From contig NZ_CP152003.1 in assembly GCF_038595065.1 (NCBI RefSeq), forward strand, positions 3,142,001 to 3,206,000: 64,000 nt of DNA. The letters are read 5' to 3'. The notes beneath the pieces were generated by a model. The model was given only the letters and a program-made list of their open reading frames with translations, was not told the origin of the DNA and did no database searches. Made by a program: the position numbers and the translations under genes. How positions within the stretch are numbered: the stretch's first letter is position 1; each line of letters begins with the position of its first letter. Below are positions 43,994 through 55,737 of this stretch, one piece after another. This DNA is from Sutcliffiella sp. FSL R7-0096 (GTDB taxonomy: Bacteria > Bacillota > Bacilli > Bacillales > Bacillaceae_I).

Positions 43994-44049
43994 GGTTACT
44001 GCAAAAATCAACAGTATGCTTTAACAAAGCCATTTAATAAAAAAGCACC

Positions 44050-44096
44050 AGGAACGACTTCCCTGTAAAAAGGGAAGTTCACTGCCGTTGCTTTTG
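44050..44096 (-). terminator. Terminator of gluP
   Basis: GAACTTCCC and GGGAAGTCGTTC around TTTTTACA, followed further on by TTTTTTATT on the minus strand. Confidence 0.7.
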
Positions 44097-44109
44097 AATT
44101 CCGGTGACT

Positions 44110-45630
44110 CTAATCATCTTCTAACATACGATTGATTTCAGTCTGTAAATTAATATAGTTCTCGCCTTTAGAATCAAGTTCCACCGCTTTGTTAATAGAA
44201 GAAGATGCTTTTTTTGTTTCATCAAGTTCCAAATAAACAAGTGCCAAGTTATAATGTGCTTCATGAAATTCCGGAGCAATAGCAGTCAATCTTTCCAATT
44301 GCTCCCTCGCTTCCTCTTTTCTACCTTCCTTTATATTAATAAAAGATTGATAGAAAAGTACTTCAGGGTATTCCTTTTCCCTGTCTTCCAATTTAGTAAG
44401 CAGTCCGCGCGCCTCTTCATAGTCTTCCTGCTGAATCATCGTTTCAGCTTGAGACAGTAGCAGGTTCGGGTTTTCGCTGTTATAGCCTTGTAGAAGCAAA
44501 AAATATGTCAGCATTACTGCACCCCCAAGACCTAATACCCGGGGAATTAGCTTTTTGTGCTTAGGTAAGTGGACAACAGCTGATGCAAGGAATCCGCCTA
44601 TCAGCCCGCCAATATGTCCGGCATTATCAATTCCCGGGATAGTAAATCCGATAGCCAGGTTAATTCCGATCAGCACTAGGATGTTCATCCCCATCGTCCG
44701 GAAAAATAATTTCGGATACGTCATACCAATAAACAACAGAGCACCAAAACACCCAAAGATCGCGCCGGATGCACCTGCTGAAAGGGATGATGTGAACACA
44801 AAGCTTGCAAGGGAGCCCGCAAACCCCGCAAATAAATAGATAAGTAAGAATCGGGTATTTCCATAGATTCTCTCTACCGCACTACCTAAATAAAATAAGG
44901 CCATCGTGTTCAGTAGGAGATGTAAAATCCCGATATGAAGAACAATGGGTGTGAAAAAGCGCCACCATTCTCCTTCTAAAATTGCTGGATTATACTTGGC
45001 CCCATATTGTACCAGTGTCTCCGGGTTCTGACTCCCACCGTTCGTTTCCAATAGATAAAACATGACAAGATGCAAAAAGATGAAAAGATAAGTGAACAAC
45101 GGTTTGCCATGCTGGAAGATGGATTGTTCCATTTTCACCCTTTGCGATGAAGCGTTCAGGACGCGTTGCTTAAGGTGATACAAACCTAAATCATCCATTA
45201 TAATGTCTTCTTCCACTTGCACCTCGTCTCCCGTAATATTGGATATCTCATTTAGCGCACGATGCAAGTTCCCTTCATGCACCACTACAGAATGAAGTTC
45301 CGCCTTATTTTTAATAAAAGGCTCTTGGATTCTGAACTCCCAATCGTCTACTGGCGGATAGGAGGAAACATATATGTTAAGCGCGTGCAAGCTGCGCTTT
45401 CGTAACTGATTTTTAAAATTCACCACATGATGGGAGGCGTTTTCTATATCTCGCTGAAGCCATGTGCTCCAATCCAGGTCATGCCGATAAAGCCGGATAA
45501 TTGGTGCTTTCTTGTGGTTCAACCCTTCTAGCCAAACCTCCATTTGATCTGGTGATATATGTAAAATTCGATACTCTTTTTTTATAACAAAATGTTGTAC
45601 GAGCTGCCAAAAAACCATATCCTGTTTCAA
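44110..45630 (-). CDS. gluP: Rhomboid intramembrane protease GluP (YqgP)
   Basis: 506 residues: a soluble N-terminal domain (about 1-180), a seven-helix rhomboid core, and C-terminal TPR repeats (about 385-500). The catalytic Ser is in SAGASGAIFGCFG and the His in NAGHIGGLIGGFL; HIGILHLLLNTMALF is the second-helix motif. It cleaves membrane proteins, including the magnesium transporter MgtE together with FtsH in B. subtilis. yqgO lies about 95 bases upstream and was likely its neighbour ancestrally. Confidence 0.95.
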   Translation of the reverse strand: MKQDMVFWQLVQHFVIKKEYRILHISPDQMEVWLEGLNHKKAPIIRLYRHDLDWSTWLQRDIENASHHVVNFKNQLRKRSLHALNIYVSSYPPVDDWEFRIQEPFIKNKAELHSVVVHEGNLHRALNEISNITGDEVQVEEDIIMDDLGLYHLKQRVLNASSQRVKMEQSIFQHGKPLFTYLFIFLHLVMFYLLETNGGSQNPETLVQYGAKYNPAILEGEWWRFFTPIVLHIGILHLLLNTMALFYLGSAVERIYGNTRFLLIYLFAGFAGSLASFVFTSSLSAGASGAIFGCFGALLFIGMTYPKLFFRTMGMNILVLIGINLAIGFTIPGIDNAGHIGGLIGGFLASAVVHLPKHKKLIPRVLGLGGAVMLTYFLLLQGYNSENPNLLLSQAETMIQQEDYEEARGLLTKLEDREKEYPEVLFYQSFINIKEGRKEEAREQLERLTAIAPEFHEAHYNLALVYLELDETKKASSSINKAVELDSKGENYINLQTEINRMLEDD

Positions 45631-45693
45631 ATCTCCACCTCCTCGTTCCTTTATTTTATATGGTAGGTGAGGAAAAGTAAAAAAATAACTAAA

Positions 45694-45725
45694 AAAGAAA
45701 AACCGCCGGATATAACCGGCAGTTC
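45694..45725 (-). terminator. Terminator overlapping the yqgO stop
   Basis: ACTGCCGG and CCGGCGGT arms, followed by TTTTTCTTTTTT on the minus strand. Confidence 0.85.
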
Positions 45726-45903
45726 ATCCACGGAAAACGGTTTGTAAAAAGCGATCTCGGACAAATGGTAAGTCCATGCCAAATGCCACCACAAATCTTC
45801 TAATACTACTGATACCCAAAATGTAATTCAGGATTTTATAACGATTATTATAAATCGCATATGTACCTACAATGATAAGAAAAATTCTTAGTAAGAATCC
45901 CAT
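45724..45903 (-). CDS. yqgO: Small protein YqgO-like
   Basis: 59 residues from MGFLLRIFLIIVGTYAIYNN, one hydrophobic N-terminal helix and a basic second half (GISSIRRFVVAFGMDLPFVR). GGAGGG is 8 bases before the ATG at 45903; upstream in-frame ATGs overlap that site. Assigned to yqgO by position next to gluP and general form; the family match is from memory and modest. Confidence 0.65.
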   Translation of the reverse strand: MGFLLRIFLIIVGTYAIYNNRYKILNYILGISSIRRFVVAFGMDLPFVRDRFLQTVFRG

Positions 45904-45940
45904 TTTCATCCCTCCTATCCTTATTTTGCATAGAAATGAA

Positions 45941-45973
45941 AAAAACATGCCTCCTAGGAGACATGTTTTATAT
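45941..45973 (-). terminator. Terminator of ldh
   Basis: AAACATGTCTCC pairs with GGAGGCATGTTT, then TTTTC on the minus strand. Confidence 0.85.
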
Positions 45974-45991
45974 ATATTTTTATGCTTAGTT

Positions 45992-46010
45992 AAACACCGC
46001 TGTTGATTAG
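45992..46010. repeat. Fragment of the CTGTTGA repeat
   Basis: ACCGCTGTTGATT plus the preceding TTAGTTAAAC match the left edge of copies 1, 3 and 4; the rest is missing and ldh begins. Confidence 0.6.
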
Positions 46011-46015
46011 GTCAT

Positions 46016-47829
<1,814 letters not shown>

Positions 47830-47852
<23 letters not shown>

Positions 47853-48405
47853 ACTCATCCTCATTTGTCACGATTTTATGTACTGGGATATCGAAGTTAT
47901 CTTTCGGGACTTTTTTTACAAGTTGTTGTGAAAATGCCAAAGATACCTTAACGCCAGTAAAATCAACCAAGTAACGATCATAATATCCGCCACCAAAGCC
48001 GATCCTATAACCCTCTTTATCAAAAAGCAATCCCGGAACCAGCATGAAGTCGATAGATTCCTTTGGGCAAGCACTGACTTCTGACAAAATTGGTTCTCTC
48101 AACCCGAAATAAACGGTTTCAAGCTGCTTAAAGTCATCTAAAAAATAGAATTCCATCCTTTTGTCCTTTGGAAAACATTTAGGCACAACCACTTTCTTTC
48201 CCTCATGCCAAGCCCGTAGGATGATGGGTTCTGTATCCACTTCGGGAAAACGGGAAATGGTAACTCCGATCGTTTCGGCCTCTTTCCATTCAATTGAAGC
48301 AAACAGCTTCTCTTGAATCTCTTTACACCACGTTTCATAGCTTAATCGGTCTACCCCACCTAAAACAGTTTTCATTTCATCCCTTAATTGACTCTTATCT
48401 CTCAC
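47830..48405 (-). CDS. yqgN: 5-Formyltetrahydrofolate cyclo-ligase YqgN
   Basis: About 191 residues. It converts 5-formyl-THF to 5,10-methenyl-THF with ATP. Features: RDEMKTVLGG start, ITISRFPEVDTEPIIL-type strand, EVSACPKESIDFMLVPGLLF and the ATP/substrate loop RIGFGGGYYDRYL. A GTG at 48405 follows TAGGAG; the frame opens 9 bases earlier with another GTG. Same location as in B. subtilis. Confidence 0.92.
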
Positions 48406-48460
48406 TCTGTTCACTCCTAACCAACCATCTCTCCTACTACCATATCAAATATCAAAAGGA

Positions 48461-48977
48461 AGACAACAGAGAGTTACACAAAAAACAATTATTAAATGGA
48501 AATTTCCTCTGTTGTCTGGAGTGCAGGGTGTGAGACTCCAGCGGGAGGTAGCGGTAGCTTGAGACCCCGCAACGAAGTGAGGAGGCTCAAGCACTCGCCC
48601 CGCGGAAAGCGAACACCCGGAACGGAAGACAACCGATAGTTATACAAAAAACAAATATTAAATGGAAATTTCCTCTGTTGTCTGGAGTGCAGGGTGTGAG
48701 ACTCCAGCGGGAGGTAGCGGTAGCTTGAGACCCCACAACGAAGTGAGGAGGCTCAAGCACTCGCCCCGCGGAAAGCGAACACCCGGAACGGAAGACAACA
48801 GAGAGTTATACCAAAAACAATTATTAAATGGAAATTTCCTCTGTTGTCTGAAGTGCAGGGTGTGAGACTCCAGCGGGAGGTAGCGGTAGCTTGAGACCCC
48901 ACAACGAAGTGAGGAGGCTCAAGCACTCGCCCCGTGGAAAGCGAACACCCGGAACGGAAGACAACAGAGAGTTACCC
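48461..48977. repeat. Tandem array of three ~166-bp units of the CTGTTGA-type repeat
   Basis: Three nearly identical units beginning at about 48491, 48657 and 48823, each with AAATGGAAATTTCCTCTGTT, GGTGTGAGACTCCAGCGGGA, GCTTGAGACCCC, GAGGAGGCTCAAGCACTCGC and GGAAAGCGAACACCCGGAAC. The joint reads GGAAGACAACAGAGAGTTA. The orientation is opposite to copies 1, 3 and 4. Open frames in the array are artefacts. Confidence 0.92.
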
Positions 48978-49087
48978 AGCCCCCAACATAATTTCCCCTA
49001 ACTCGAAAAAAAACTGGCATTCTAAAAAAATAAGTGATATTATAGTAAGGTCTGAATTGAATGTAATATATGTTTGGAGGGATAACG

Positions 49088-49237
49088 ATGCGCGTAAACG
49101 TAACTTTAGCTTGTACTGAAACTGGTGATCGTAACTACATCACTACTAAAAATAAACGTAACAACCCAGATCGTCTTGAGCTTAAAAAATACAGCCCAAG
49201 ATTGAAAAAAGTAACTGTACACCGTGAAACAAAATAA
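49088..49237 (+). CDS. rpmG: Ribosomal protein L33, form without zinc ligands
   Basis: 49 residues: [50 protein letters not shown] component of the 50S subunit. Only one Cys remains; the two CxxC pairs of the zinc-binding form are replaced (ACTETG, YSPR), so this is the zinc-free C-minus type. TTGGAGGG lies upstream of the ATG. No clear Zur box is seen nearby. It is divergent from yqgN across the repeat array. Confidence 0.95.
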   Translation: MRVNVTLACTETGDRNYITTKNKRNNPDRLELKKYSPRLKKVTVHRETK

Positions 49238-49270
49238 GCAGCAGGATTTTCCTGTCTGCTTATTTTTTTT
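49233..49270 (+). terminator. Terminator of rpmG
   Basis: AAGCAGCAGGA pairs with TCCTGTCTGCTT, followed by ATTTTTTTTT. The T run is also the left target duplication of MITE copy D. Confidence 0.9.
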
Positions 49271-49271
49271 T

Positions 49272-49436
49272 GGCTATTTTTACGTATTGATACATCAACC
49301 GTTATTTTCCTTACTGTCGTGCTCTTTCCCCTGCTGTACTTAAAATACTACTTGCAACCTTTAAAGTATGTAAGCAGTAAAAAGTCCAATTGCCGACTTT
49401 TTACAAGTAAATACAACAATCTTTGAGAAAAGAGCC
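49272..49436. mobile_element. MITE copy D (ISL3-type ends)
   Basis: 165 bp; starts GGCTATTTTTACGTATTGAT and ends with the complement of GGCTCTTTTCTCAAAGATTG. Both flanks are 8 T residues, fitting an 8-bp duplication but low in complexity. The left end is partly deleted compared with A. Internal AAAAAGTCCAATTGCCGACT palindrome is kept. Confidence 0.8.
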
Positions 49437-49449
49437 TTTTTTTTGCCCA

Positions 49450-50511
49450 TTATCCCGCTTCCACAGGACTGATATTCTTTTTGTTTTTCACTTTTACAGA
49501 TGTTCCTACCTTGTAGCCTTCGCTTATCTGGTATCTCGGAGCAACGGTCACATTTTTTATGGTTGAAGGTGTGGTATGGTCTATCGTCACATCATCCCAT
49601 ACGATGCTCCTGCTCAGTTCACAGTCCTTATTGATCCTCGAGCTCTTTCCAATAATCGTGTATTTCCCGATTACCACATGATCACCTAAGTAAGAGTCGT
49701 TTCCGATATATGCAGGACGATTGATGGTCACATTGCTTTCCATCTTTACATTAGAACCAACCCATAAATTCGGAAGCACTTCTTCACCAGGAATGTTGAC
49801 CTGAACCTTTTTATCCAGCATATCATATTGGGCTTGCCGGTAATCTTCGTGGCTGCCGATATCCTTCCAATAGCCTCTTGCGTGATAGCCATAGAGGCTC
49901 ATTCCGTTCTTGATGAGTTTGGGAAAGATGTCTTTGCTGAAATCATACTCTTTTCCTTTTTCCATCATACATAATACAAATGGATCCACCACGTAAATCC
50001 CCGTATTCACCACTTTACTGAATTCCTGCTCTTTTAGTGGTTTTTCCACGAAACGCCGGATGTGTCCTTCTTCATCCGTATCAATAATGCCGAATTTATT
50101 CGGTTTCTTTACCTCTTTCATGAAGATGGTGAAAAGGGCATGCTTTTGGATATGATAGTCGACTCCAGCCATCAAGTTGAAATCGGTCAATGCATCCCCA
50201 CTTATGACTAAGAAAGGCTCGTCAAGAAGATACTCCGCATTCTTTACACTCCCCGCTGTGCCTAGTGGGGCATTCTCCTCTAGATACGTAATTTGAACGC
50301 CCCAGTGAGATCCATCTCCGAAGTAATTCCTTATTTTATCACTCAAGTACTGGAGAGTAATGATAATTTCTGTTATTCCGTGTTCTTTCAGAAGTTCAAT
50401 ACTGTATTCCATTACAGGTTTATTCAGCAGTGGCACTAGTGGTTTAGGGAGTTTTTGGGTTAATGGTAACAGGCGGGTACCTTTTCCCCCTGCTAAAATG
50501 ACCGCTTTCAT
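49450..50511 (-). CDS. Sugar-1-phosphate nucleotidyltransferase
   Basis: 353 residues. The N-terminal nucleotidyltransferase domain opens [20 protein letters not shown] and has the PKP motif ([17 protein letters not shown]), [11 protein letters not shown] and [11 protein letters not shown]. The C-terminal part has left-handed beta-helix hexapeptides ([18 protein letters not shown]). It makes a nucleotide sugar, GDP-mannose or NDP-glucose by family; the base is not evident. It follows the glycosyltransferase gene by 15 bases and probably supplies its donor. Confidence 0.88.
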   Translation of the reverse strand: MKAVILAGGKGTRLLPLTQKLPKPLVPLLNKPVMEYSIELLKEHGITEIIITLQYLSDKIRNYFGDGSHWGVQITYLEENAPLGTAGSVKNAEYLLDEPFLVISGDALTDFNLMAGVDYHIQKHALFTIFMKEVKKPNKFGIIDTDEEGHIRRFVEKPLKEQEFSKVVNTGIYVVDPFVLCMMEKGKEYDFSKDIFPKLIKNGMSLYGYHARGYWKDIGSHEDYRQAQYDMLDKKVQVNIPGEEVLPNLWVGSNVKMESNVTINRPAYIGNDSYLGDHVVIGKYTIIGKSSRINKDCELSRSIVWDDVTIDHTTPSTIKNVTVAPRYQISEGYKVGTSVKVKNKKNISPVEAG

Positions 50512-50525
50512 CAGCTTGATCCCTC

Positions 50526-52274
50526 CTACTGGACGGAAGAAGTAGTAATTGTTGTTTCATACACAGCCTCTGTCTTCTCTCTTACATCTTCCCAGTTATA
50601 TTTTTGCTTCACTTCATCCATCGCATTCCTGCCGAGCTTGATACGCCATCCAGGATTTTTCAGTAACCAGGTAATCTGTTTACTTAACTCTGTACTATTT
50701 CCCGGTGAAAAAAGCAAGCCTGTTCTTTTGTGGTCTATAATGGAAGCCATTCCACCGGTCCTAGCTGCTATAACAGGTTTTCCAGCTGCCATCCCTTCAA
50801 GGGCCACTATTCCAAATGGCTCATACAAACTCGGCACGACCAGTAAATCTGCTAGATCTAACATGGTCGCTTTTTCTACTTCATTCAAAAATCCGACAAG
50901 CAAAATATTTTTTTCCAACCCCAAGCGGGAAATCTCCAGTTTATAATCCGTTAGCCATGGTCCCTTTCCTGCTATCACAAACAGGCATTCCGGGTCGCCT
51001 TTAAGAGTTGTTCGCGCAGCATCTATTAAAGTGGTTATCCCTTTTTCCGGTACAATCCTTCCCATGAAAAGAACTAGGTGAGACAACGACCTTCTTCCAA
51101 TGAAATCTAAGATACTTTTACTTTTTTCAGATGAAAGCTGAGCTCCATTCGGGATTATATGGATCGCATTAATGTCAAGGTTTCTCTTTTCCAATTCCTG
51201 TTGCATAAAAGCACTACAAACAATCAGCACATCCGAGTCACTAATCAGTAACTCTTCTAAAGTATTCGTATGTTGTTGTATTGGATGTTCAAGACTGCTT
51301 CTACCATTTTCTAGTGCATGGATAGTTGATATCACGGGGAGCGACATCATCTCTTTGAGAGACCTGGCTGCAAACCCCACCAGCCAATCATGTGCATGGA
51401 TAAGATCAAGTTTATATCGACTAGATAGAATACGAACCTGTTCCGCCATGTTCATATTAGTCTGTGCAACAAAAAGGTGAAAATCATCATAATCACTCGC
51501 CACCTCTTTGGCCCGGTACACCTTTATCCCTTCCACTGTTTCCTTCGGGGGAGCCCCGAGTGTGTGTGGTGTTACCACTAGCACTTGATGTCCTGCATGG
51601 GCCAGACGTCTGGATAACTCCCATACATGCCTGCCCAGTCCTCCAATAACCGCTGGAGGGAACTCCCAAGTTAGCATAACAATCGTAAAAGTATGTTTTT
51701 TTTCTTCATGTATGAAATGATTATGTGACTGATTTACAGAATAGAATACTTCAGAAGTAACAGATTCCTGAAAAGTAAAGGAATCTAAATCGTGTAACGT
51801 ACATTGCGAAGAATGAGGGTTGCGGCTGTTACCATAGTAAGTGTAGGTGGCAGATAAAGATTGCCATTTTTGCTTGTCAATAAACTTCAATGGTGTCCAT
51901 TTTTCGGAAGGTGCCATAAGCTGTTCGCGCTTCCACTCCAATGCCATTTCATCACTGTGTAAGAAAGGGAAAAAATCCTTATCCAGTCCCACACCAATTT
52001 CTGCACGGATAACGGTAAAAACGAAAGTATCAGGTAACACCATGCTCCCCTCATTCTTTTCTGCCATTATATCCAAGAAATATGCATGGTTTCTATCAGA
52101 TTGTAAACTCCCTTTCCAGCCTAATAGTCTGATGACCAATTTGTCTGTAGCTTTTGCATGATATACCTTCCCAAACTCTTTCCTCCAGGGATGGATGTTC
52201 CATTCACACTGAAGCTTCCTCATGTCGTTTAATACTAGACGAACATATTCTTGTTTATCCTCATTGATGTCCAT
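50526..52274 (-). CDS. Glycosyltransferase family 4 with N-terminal DUF4912-like domain
   Basis: 582 residues. Residues 1-200 form an extra domain with [20 protein letters not shown] and [20 protein letters not shown], resembling DUF4912. From about 205 ([20 protein letters not shown]) there is a GT-B glycosyltransferase with the glycogen-synthase-type [15 protein letters not shown] loop and the acidic donor motif [20 protein letters not shown]. It likely transfers a sugar to a polymer. ATG start after GAGGTTTG. Paired with the nucleotidyltransferase. Confidence 0.85.
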   Translation of the reverse strand: MDINEDKQEYVRLVLNDMRKLQCEWNIHPWRKEFGKVYHAKATDKLVIRLLGWKGSLQSDRNHAYFLDIMAEKNEGSMVLPDTFVFTVIRAEIGVGLDKDFFPFLHSDEMALEWKREQLMAPSEKWTPLKFIDKQKWQSLSATYTYYGNSRNPHSSQCTLHDLDSFTFQESVTSEVFYSVNQSHNHFIHEEKKHTFTIVMLTWEFPPAVIGGLGRHVWELSRRLAHAGHQVLVVTPHTLGAPPKETVEGIKVYRAKEVASDYDDFHLFVAQTNMNMAEQVRILSSRYKLDLIHAHDWLVGFAARSLKEMMSLPVISTIHALENGRSSLEHPIQQHTNTLEELLISDSDVLIVCSAFMQQELEKRNLDINAIHIIPNGAQLSSEKSKSILDFIGRRSLSHLVLFMGRIVPEKGITTLIDAARTTLKGDPECLFVIAGKGPWLTDYKLEISRLGLEKNILLVGFLNEVEKATMLDLADLLVVPSLYEPFGIVALEGMAAGKPVIAARTGGMASIIDHKRTGLLFSPGNSTELSKQITWLLKNPGWRIKLGRNAMDEVKQKYNWEDVREKTEAVYETTITTSSVQ

Positions 52275-52510
52275 GTATCAAACCTCTTCCCCCACGAATC
52301 TATCTTTGCTTCCATCTTATCACGTAAAATTTCTTTTCTACAACAGCCGTTTTTTGTCGTCTTTTGTGATAAAGTGTAAATTTTTTATGTCCGTTGACAA
52401 AAAACGTTCACAAAACTGTCAAATCTTTCTGAGGAATTTGTCGAAAGACTATTTTTCCATCTCTGTACCTATGATATAAAAAAGAGAGAAACTAATTTTG
52501 AGGTGACAAG

Positions 52511-52891
52511 ATGTTAATTGCAAGTATCAGTTTGATCGTTATTGCTGTCGCAATAATTGTAATTTCCTTTTTTATGGATGACAAGTTTTCCGATTTGGAA
52601 AAGGAAATGGAACAATTATCCTTTGATGTTGTGCAGGACAAGTATAAGTTGGAAAGAAAGATGAAAGTCTTAGAAGAAGAACTATTAGGTGGATCCACTC
52701 CTATACATAAGAGCAAGACAAGAAAGGTATCCAACCACCAAAATGTTAGCGAGGAAGACGTGGCCATTTCCCTTTATCAAAAAGGATATTCTCCTTCGCA
52801 AATCTCTCAATTCACTTCTACATCAATGGACAAAGTTGAACAGATACTCCAATCTGCAAAGCTTAAAGGGAATGTAGCCAATGAGAACTAA
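52511..52891 (+). CDS. Membrane-anchored coiled-coil protein (DUF6115/SwrB-like layout)
   Basis: 126 residues: N-terminal helix (ASISLIVIAVAIIVISFFM), a heptad-like charged segment (KFSDLEKEMEQLSFDVVQDK), and a C-terminal helix-turn-helix-like part (EEDVAISLYQKGYSPSQISQ). The same TM-coil-HTH layout is seen in the SwrB/DUF6115 group. Function unknown. GAGGTGACAAG precedes the ATG. It overlaps the next gene by 11 bases. Confidence 0.75.
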   Translation: MLIASISLIVIAVAIIVISFFMDDKFSDLEKEMEQLSFDVVQDKYKLERKMKVLEEELLGGSTPIHKSKTRKVSNHQNVSEEDVAISLYQKGYSPSQISQFTSTSMDKVEQILQSAKLKGNVANEN

Positions 52892-53378
52892 TCTAAGAGC
52901 TTTCGCAATCGGGATCCTCTTTGCTACAGGAGTCATGGGTGTTGCCTATTCCATCGTAAGCGCCGGGGCAACTACGTTAAATGACGAGTCCGTAAAGGCT
53001 TATGCAGCGGAAAACGAAATGCACCTGTTAACGAAGTCCGAGTATAACGATTTATTACCTGCCATTGAGCCTGAAAAAGAAATAAAAGAAGAATCTAAAG
53101 CAGAAGAAGTGACAGAAGAGAAGAAAGAGGAAGCGGGCAACCAAGAAGAAGTCGAGGAAAAAGAAGAGTCCAATGAGCCTTTTGAGATTGTGATTCCTGA
53201 TGGAATGGCTACCTACGAAATTACCGCTTTATTAGCAAGAGAAGGTATCATTGAGGACGACAAGGAGTTCGATGAGTACCTTGAAGGCCGTGACATCGCT
53301 ACAAAGGTCCGTTCCGGCACATTTATTATGAAAAAAGGCATGAGTTATAAAGAAGCCGCAGAAGTATTGATAAAATAA
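52881..53378 (+). CDS. MltG/YceG-like membrane protein, short form
   Basis: 165 residues: a signal anchor (AFAIGILFATGVMGVAYSIV), a Glu/Lys-rich linker (about 60-110), and a C-terminal piece IVIPDGMATYEITALLAREG … IATKVRSGTFIMKKGMSYKEAAEVL, the LysM-like N-terminal domain of the MltG/YceG transglycosylase family. The catalytic domain is absent, so lytic activity is not expected. It resembles the short YceG-like proteins annotated in Bacillus. Confidence 0.75.
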   Translation: MRTNLRAFAIGILFATGVMGVAYSIVSAGATTLNDESVKAYAAENEMHLLTKSEYNDLLPAIEPEKEIKEESKAEEVTEEKKEEAGNQEEVEEKEESNEPFEIVIPDGMATYEITALLAREGIIEDDKEFDEYLEGRDIATKVRSGTFIMKKGMSYKEAAEVLIK

Positions 53379-53396
53379 GCTGTTTGATATTGCAAA

Positions 53397-53430
53397 AGCA
53401 CCTTCCATGATGATGGAGGTGCTTTTTTTG
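53397..53430 (+). terminator. Terminator after the MltG-like gene
   Basis: AAGCACCTTCCATGA pairs with TGATGGAGGTGCTT, followed by TTTTTTG. Confidence 0.92.
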
Positions 53431-53434
53431 TTTC

Positions 53435-53496
53435 GGGCGATAATTCAAAAATATGGGCGATAGTCCATTTATTCGGGCGAAAATTTAAATGGGCGA
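53435..53496. repeat. Four GGGCGA motifs at about 20-bp spacing
   Basis: GGGCGA starts at 53435, 53455, 53475 and 53491 (20, 20 and 16 apart), in AT-rich filler. Placed between the terminators of two convergent genes. Confidence 0.75.
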
Positions 53497-53538
53497 CAGA
53501 CTAAAATACACTTTCTCTTTAAAATTACTTTCACCACA

Positions 53539-53592
53539 CAAAAAGTAGCAGCCTCCCCTCCCAGAACTGGCCCGGAATGAAAAAGTTGCTAC
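53539..53592 (-). terminator. Terminator of cadA
   Basis: AGTAGCAAC and GCTGCTACT arms enclose GC-rich sequence, followed by TTTTTGTG on the minus strand. Confidence 0.75.
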
Positions 53593-53610
53593 TCTACTAT
53601 TCGATAAATC

Positions 53611-55737
53611 TCATTTGCCCTTGTCTTTAATTTTCAGCAGCCTCAAGCTATTTAACGTCACAAGAAGTGTCGCTCCCATATCGGCAAAGATCGCAATCCA
53701 TAAGGTGAGCCAGCCCGGAATGACCAGCAGGAGTGCTAATACCTTAAGACCCAATGAAAATGCGATATTCTGTTTAATGATGGTCAAAGCTTTTCGACTC
53801 AGCCTGATTGTGAAGGGAAGTTTCCTAAGGTCATCTCCCATCAGAGCCACATCCGCCGTTTCAAGTGCGGTATCCGTTCCCGCTCCACCCATTGCAACTC
53901 CTACTGAGGAAGCAGCAAGTGCCGGTGCGTCATTAATACCATCCCCCACCATCATCATGCTACCATGCTCTTCTCTTAATTCTTTTATATAACGGAGCTT
54001 ATCTTCTGGCAGGAGGCTAGATTTGACCTGGTCAATATCTACCTCATGGCCGATCGCTTCGGCAGTTCTATCATTGTCCCCTGTCAGCATGTATAATTGG
54101 CGGATCCCCATCTCTTTCAAATCTTTCACGCTAGAGGCACTACTTCCTCTGATTTCATCACGGATGCCTAGAATACCTAAAATCTCATTCGGTGTACCCA
54201 CTACAATAACCGTTTTTCCTGCATTCTGAAGTAGATGGATTCTTTCAGCAAGCTTCTCCACTTTCGGATGTTTTTCATTTATAAACCAATTGGGACTTCC
54301 TGCTTTATATCGAACCCCTTCGATGGTTGCCTCTATTCCTTTCCCGGCCACAGATTCAAAATCCTCCATGGTATGGGCTGTGTCAGCTACCCCAATTTCC
54401 TCCGCTTTCTGGAGAATGGCTGAAGCTAACGGGTGAGTGGAACCACCTTCAAGGGTCGCTACGATTCGAAGCAACTCTTCCTCTGTATGGTGGATAGCTA
54501 GAACATCCGTCACTTCTGGTGCTCCCCTGGTGAGGGTGCCCGTCTTATCAAAGGCAATTGCTTTGATCCGACCCACTTCTTCTAGGAAGACTCCACCTTT
54601 GATTAAAACACCATTCCGTGCAGCATTCCCTATTGCCGTCACAATGGCAATAGGCGTAGAAATGACTAGCGCACACGGACAACCGACTACAAGTACAGCT
54701 AGACCTTGATAAATCCATGTGTTCCAATCCGAGGCCAGCAACAATGGTGGTACAGTTGCAACAAGGAAAGCGATGATAATGATCAGAGGGGTATAGTATT
54801 TCGCAAACTTATCAACAAATGCCTGAGAAGGTGCCCTTTCCGCCTGTGCTTCCTCGACAAGATGTATGATTTTAGAAATAGTGGTGTCCTCTACCCGCTT
54901 CGTGACTTCAACTTCAAGTAACCCATCTTCATTAAAGGTTCCCGCAAACACCTCGTCTTCCACACCTTTGGCAACAGGAATGCTTTCACCGGTTATCGAA
55001 GCTTCACTGATTGATGCAGAGCCTTTCAAAATCTTTCCGTCCATGGCGATCTTTTGACCTGGCTTTACAAGCATCCTGTCGCCTATCCTGATATCCCTCA
55101 CAGGTACTTGTTGTTCTTTTCCTTCTATTAATATAGTCGCTTGTTTAGGGGATACATTCATTAGTGAACGAATGGAGGCCCGCGCTTTTTCCATTGAATA
55201 GGATTCGAGTGCTTCACTTATGGCGAAGAGAATCACAACAGTGGCCCCTTCCCCCCATTCTCCGATGATGGCTGCTCCAATAATCGCGATCGTCATCAAT
55301 GTCTTCATATCAAATTGCAGTCGTACCAAATTGTTTAAGCCGCTGATAAACAGCCGGTATCCCCCTACAACAATGGAAACGGCAAATAGGAGTGTTGTGG
55401 TGATATGCCCTTCTCCCTGTTGAAAGTAAGCAATCCAACCTGCTATCAAGAAAAGAAAGGATAGGAGAACCGTCGCATGTTTTTTATAAAATGGCACTGG
55501 CATTTCGACAGGGATCTCCTCCTGTTCAGGAGAAACCTTTATGTTATCGAAAGCTCCAGCCTTCTCAATATCACTTATACTTGCAGCACCAGAAACTGAA
55601 ACTTTTGATGCACCGAAATTCACTTTTGCATCGGTCACTCCACTAATCTTTTTAACATTATTTTCGAATTTTTGGGCGCAATTGGCGCAAGTTAAACCTT
55701 GAATACGGTAAACATGGTCCTCTTGTTTATTTTCCAC
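53611..55737 (-). CDS. cadA: Cadmium/zinc-exporting P-type ATPase CadA
   Basis: 708 residues, P1B-2 ATPase. One HMA domain with GLTCANC (Cys17, Cys20), eight membrane helices, the ion-binding CPC in [11 protein letters not shown], phosphorylation site DKTGTLTRG, the HP motif in [12 protein letters not shown], and the hinge [11 protein letters not shown]. It pumps Cd(II), Zn(II) and Pb(II) out using ATP. GTG start after GAGGTGA, overlapping the cadC stop by 11 bases. A second HMA copy found in some CadA proteins is absent. Confidence 0.96.
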   Translation of the reverse strand: MENKQEDHVYRIQGLTCANCAQKFENNVKKISGVTDAKVNFGASKVSVSGAASISDIEKAGAFDNIKVSPEQEEIPVEMPVPFYKKHATVLLSFLFLIAGWIAYFQQGEGHITTTLLFAVSIVVGGYRLFISGLNNLVRLQFDMKTLMTIAIIGAAIIGEWGEGATVVILFAISEALESYSMEKARASIRSLMNVSPKQATILIEGKEQQVPVRDIRIGDRMLVKPGQKIAMDGKILKGSASISEASITGESIPVAKGVEDEVFAGTFNEDGLLEVEVTKRVEDTTISKIIHLVEEAQAERAPSQAFVDKFAKYYTPLIIIIAFLVATVPPLLLASDWNTWIYQGLAVLVVGCPCALVISTPIAIVTAIGNAARNGVLIKGGVFLEEVGRIKAIAFDKTGTLTRGAPEVTDVLAIHHTEEELLRIVATLEGGSTHPLASAILQKAEEIGVADTAHTMEDFESVAGKGIEATIEGVRYKAGSPNWFINEKHPKVEKLAERIHLLQNAGKTVIVVGTPNEILGILGIRDEIRGSSASSVKDLKEMGIRQLYMLTGDNDRTAEAIGHEVDIDQVKSSLLPEDKLRYIKELREEHGSMMMVGDGINDAPALAASSVGVAMGGAGTDTALETADVALMGDDLRKLPFTIRLSRKALTIIKQNIAFSLGLKVLALLLVIPGWLTLWIAIFADMGATLLVTLNSLRLLKIKDKGK

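Noticed and set aside
48461-48977. CRISPR array, or coding frames of 60-80 codons in the array
   Set aside because: Whole 166-bp units repeat with no variable spacers; the frames repeat because the DNA does.
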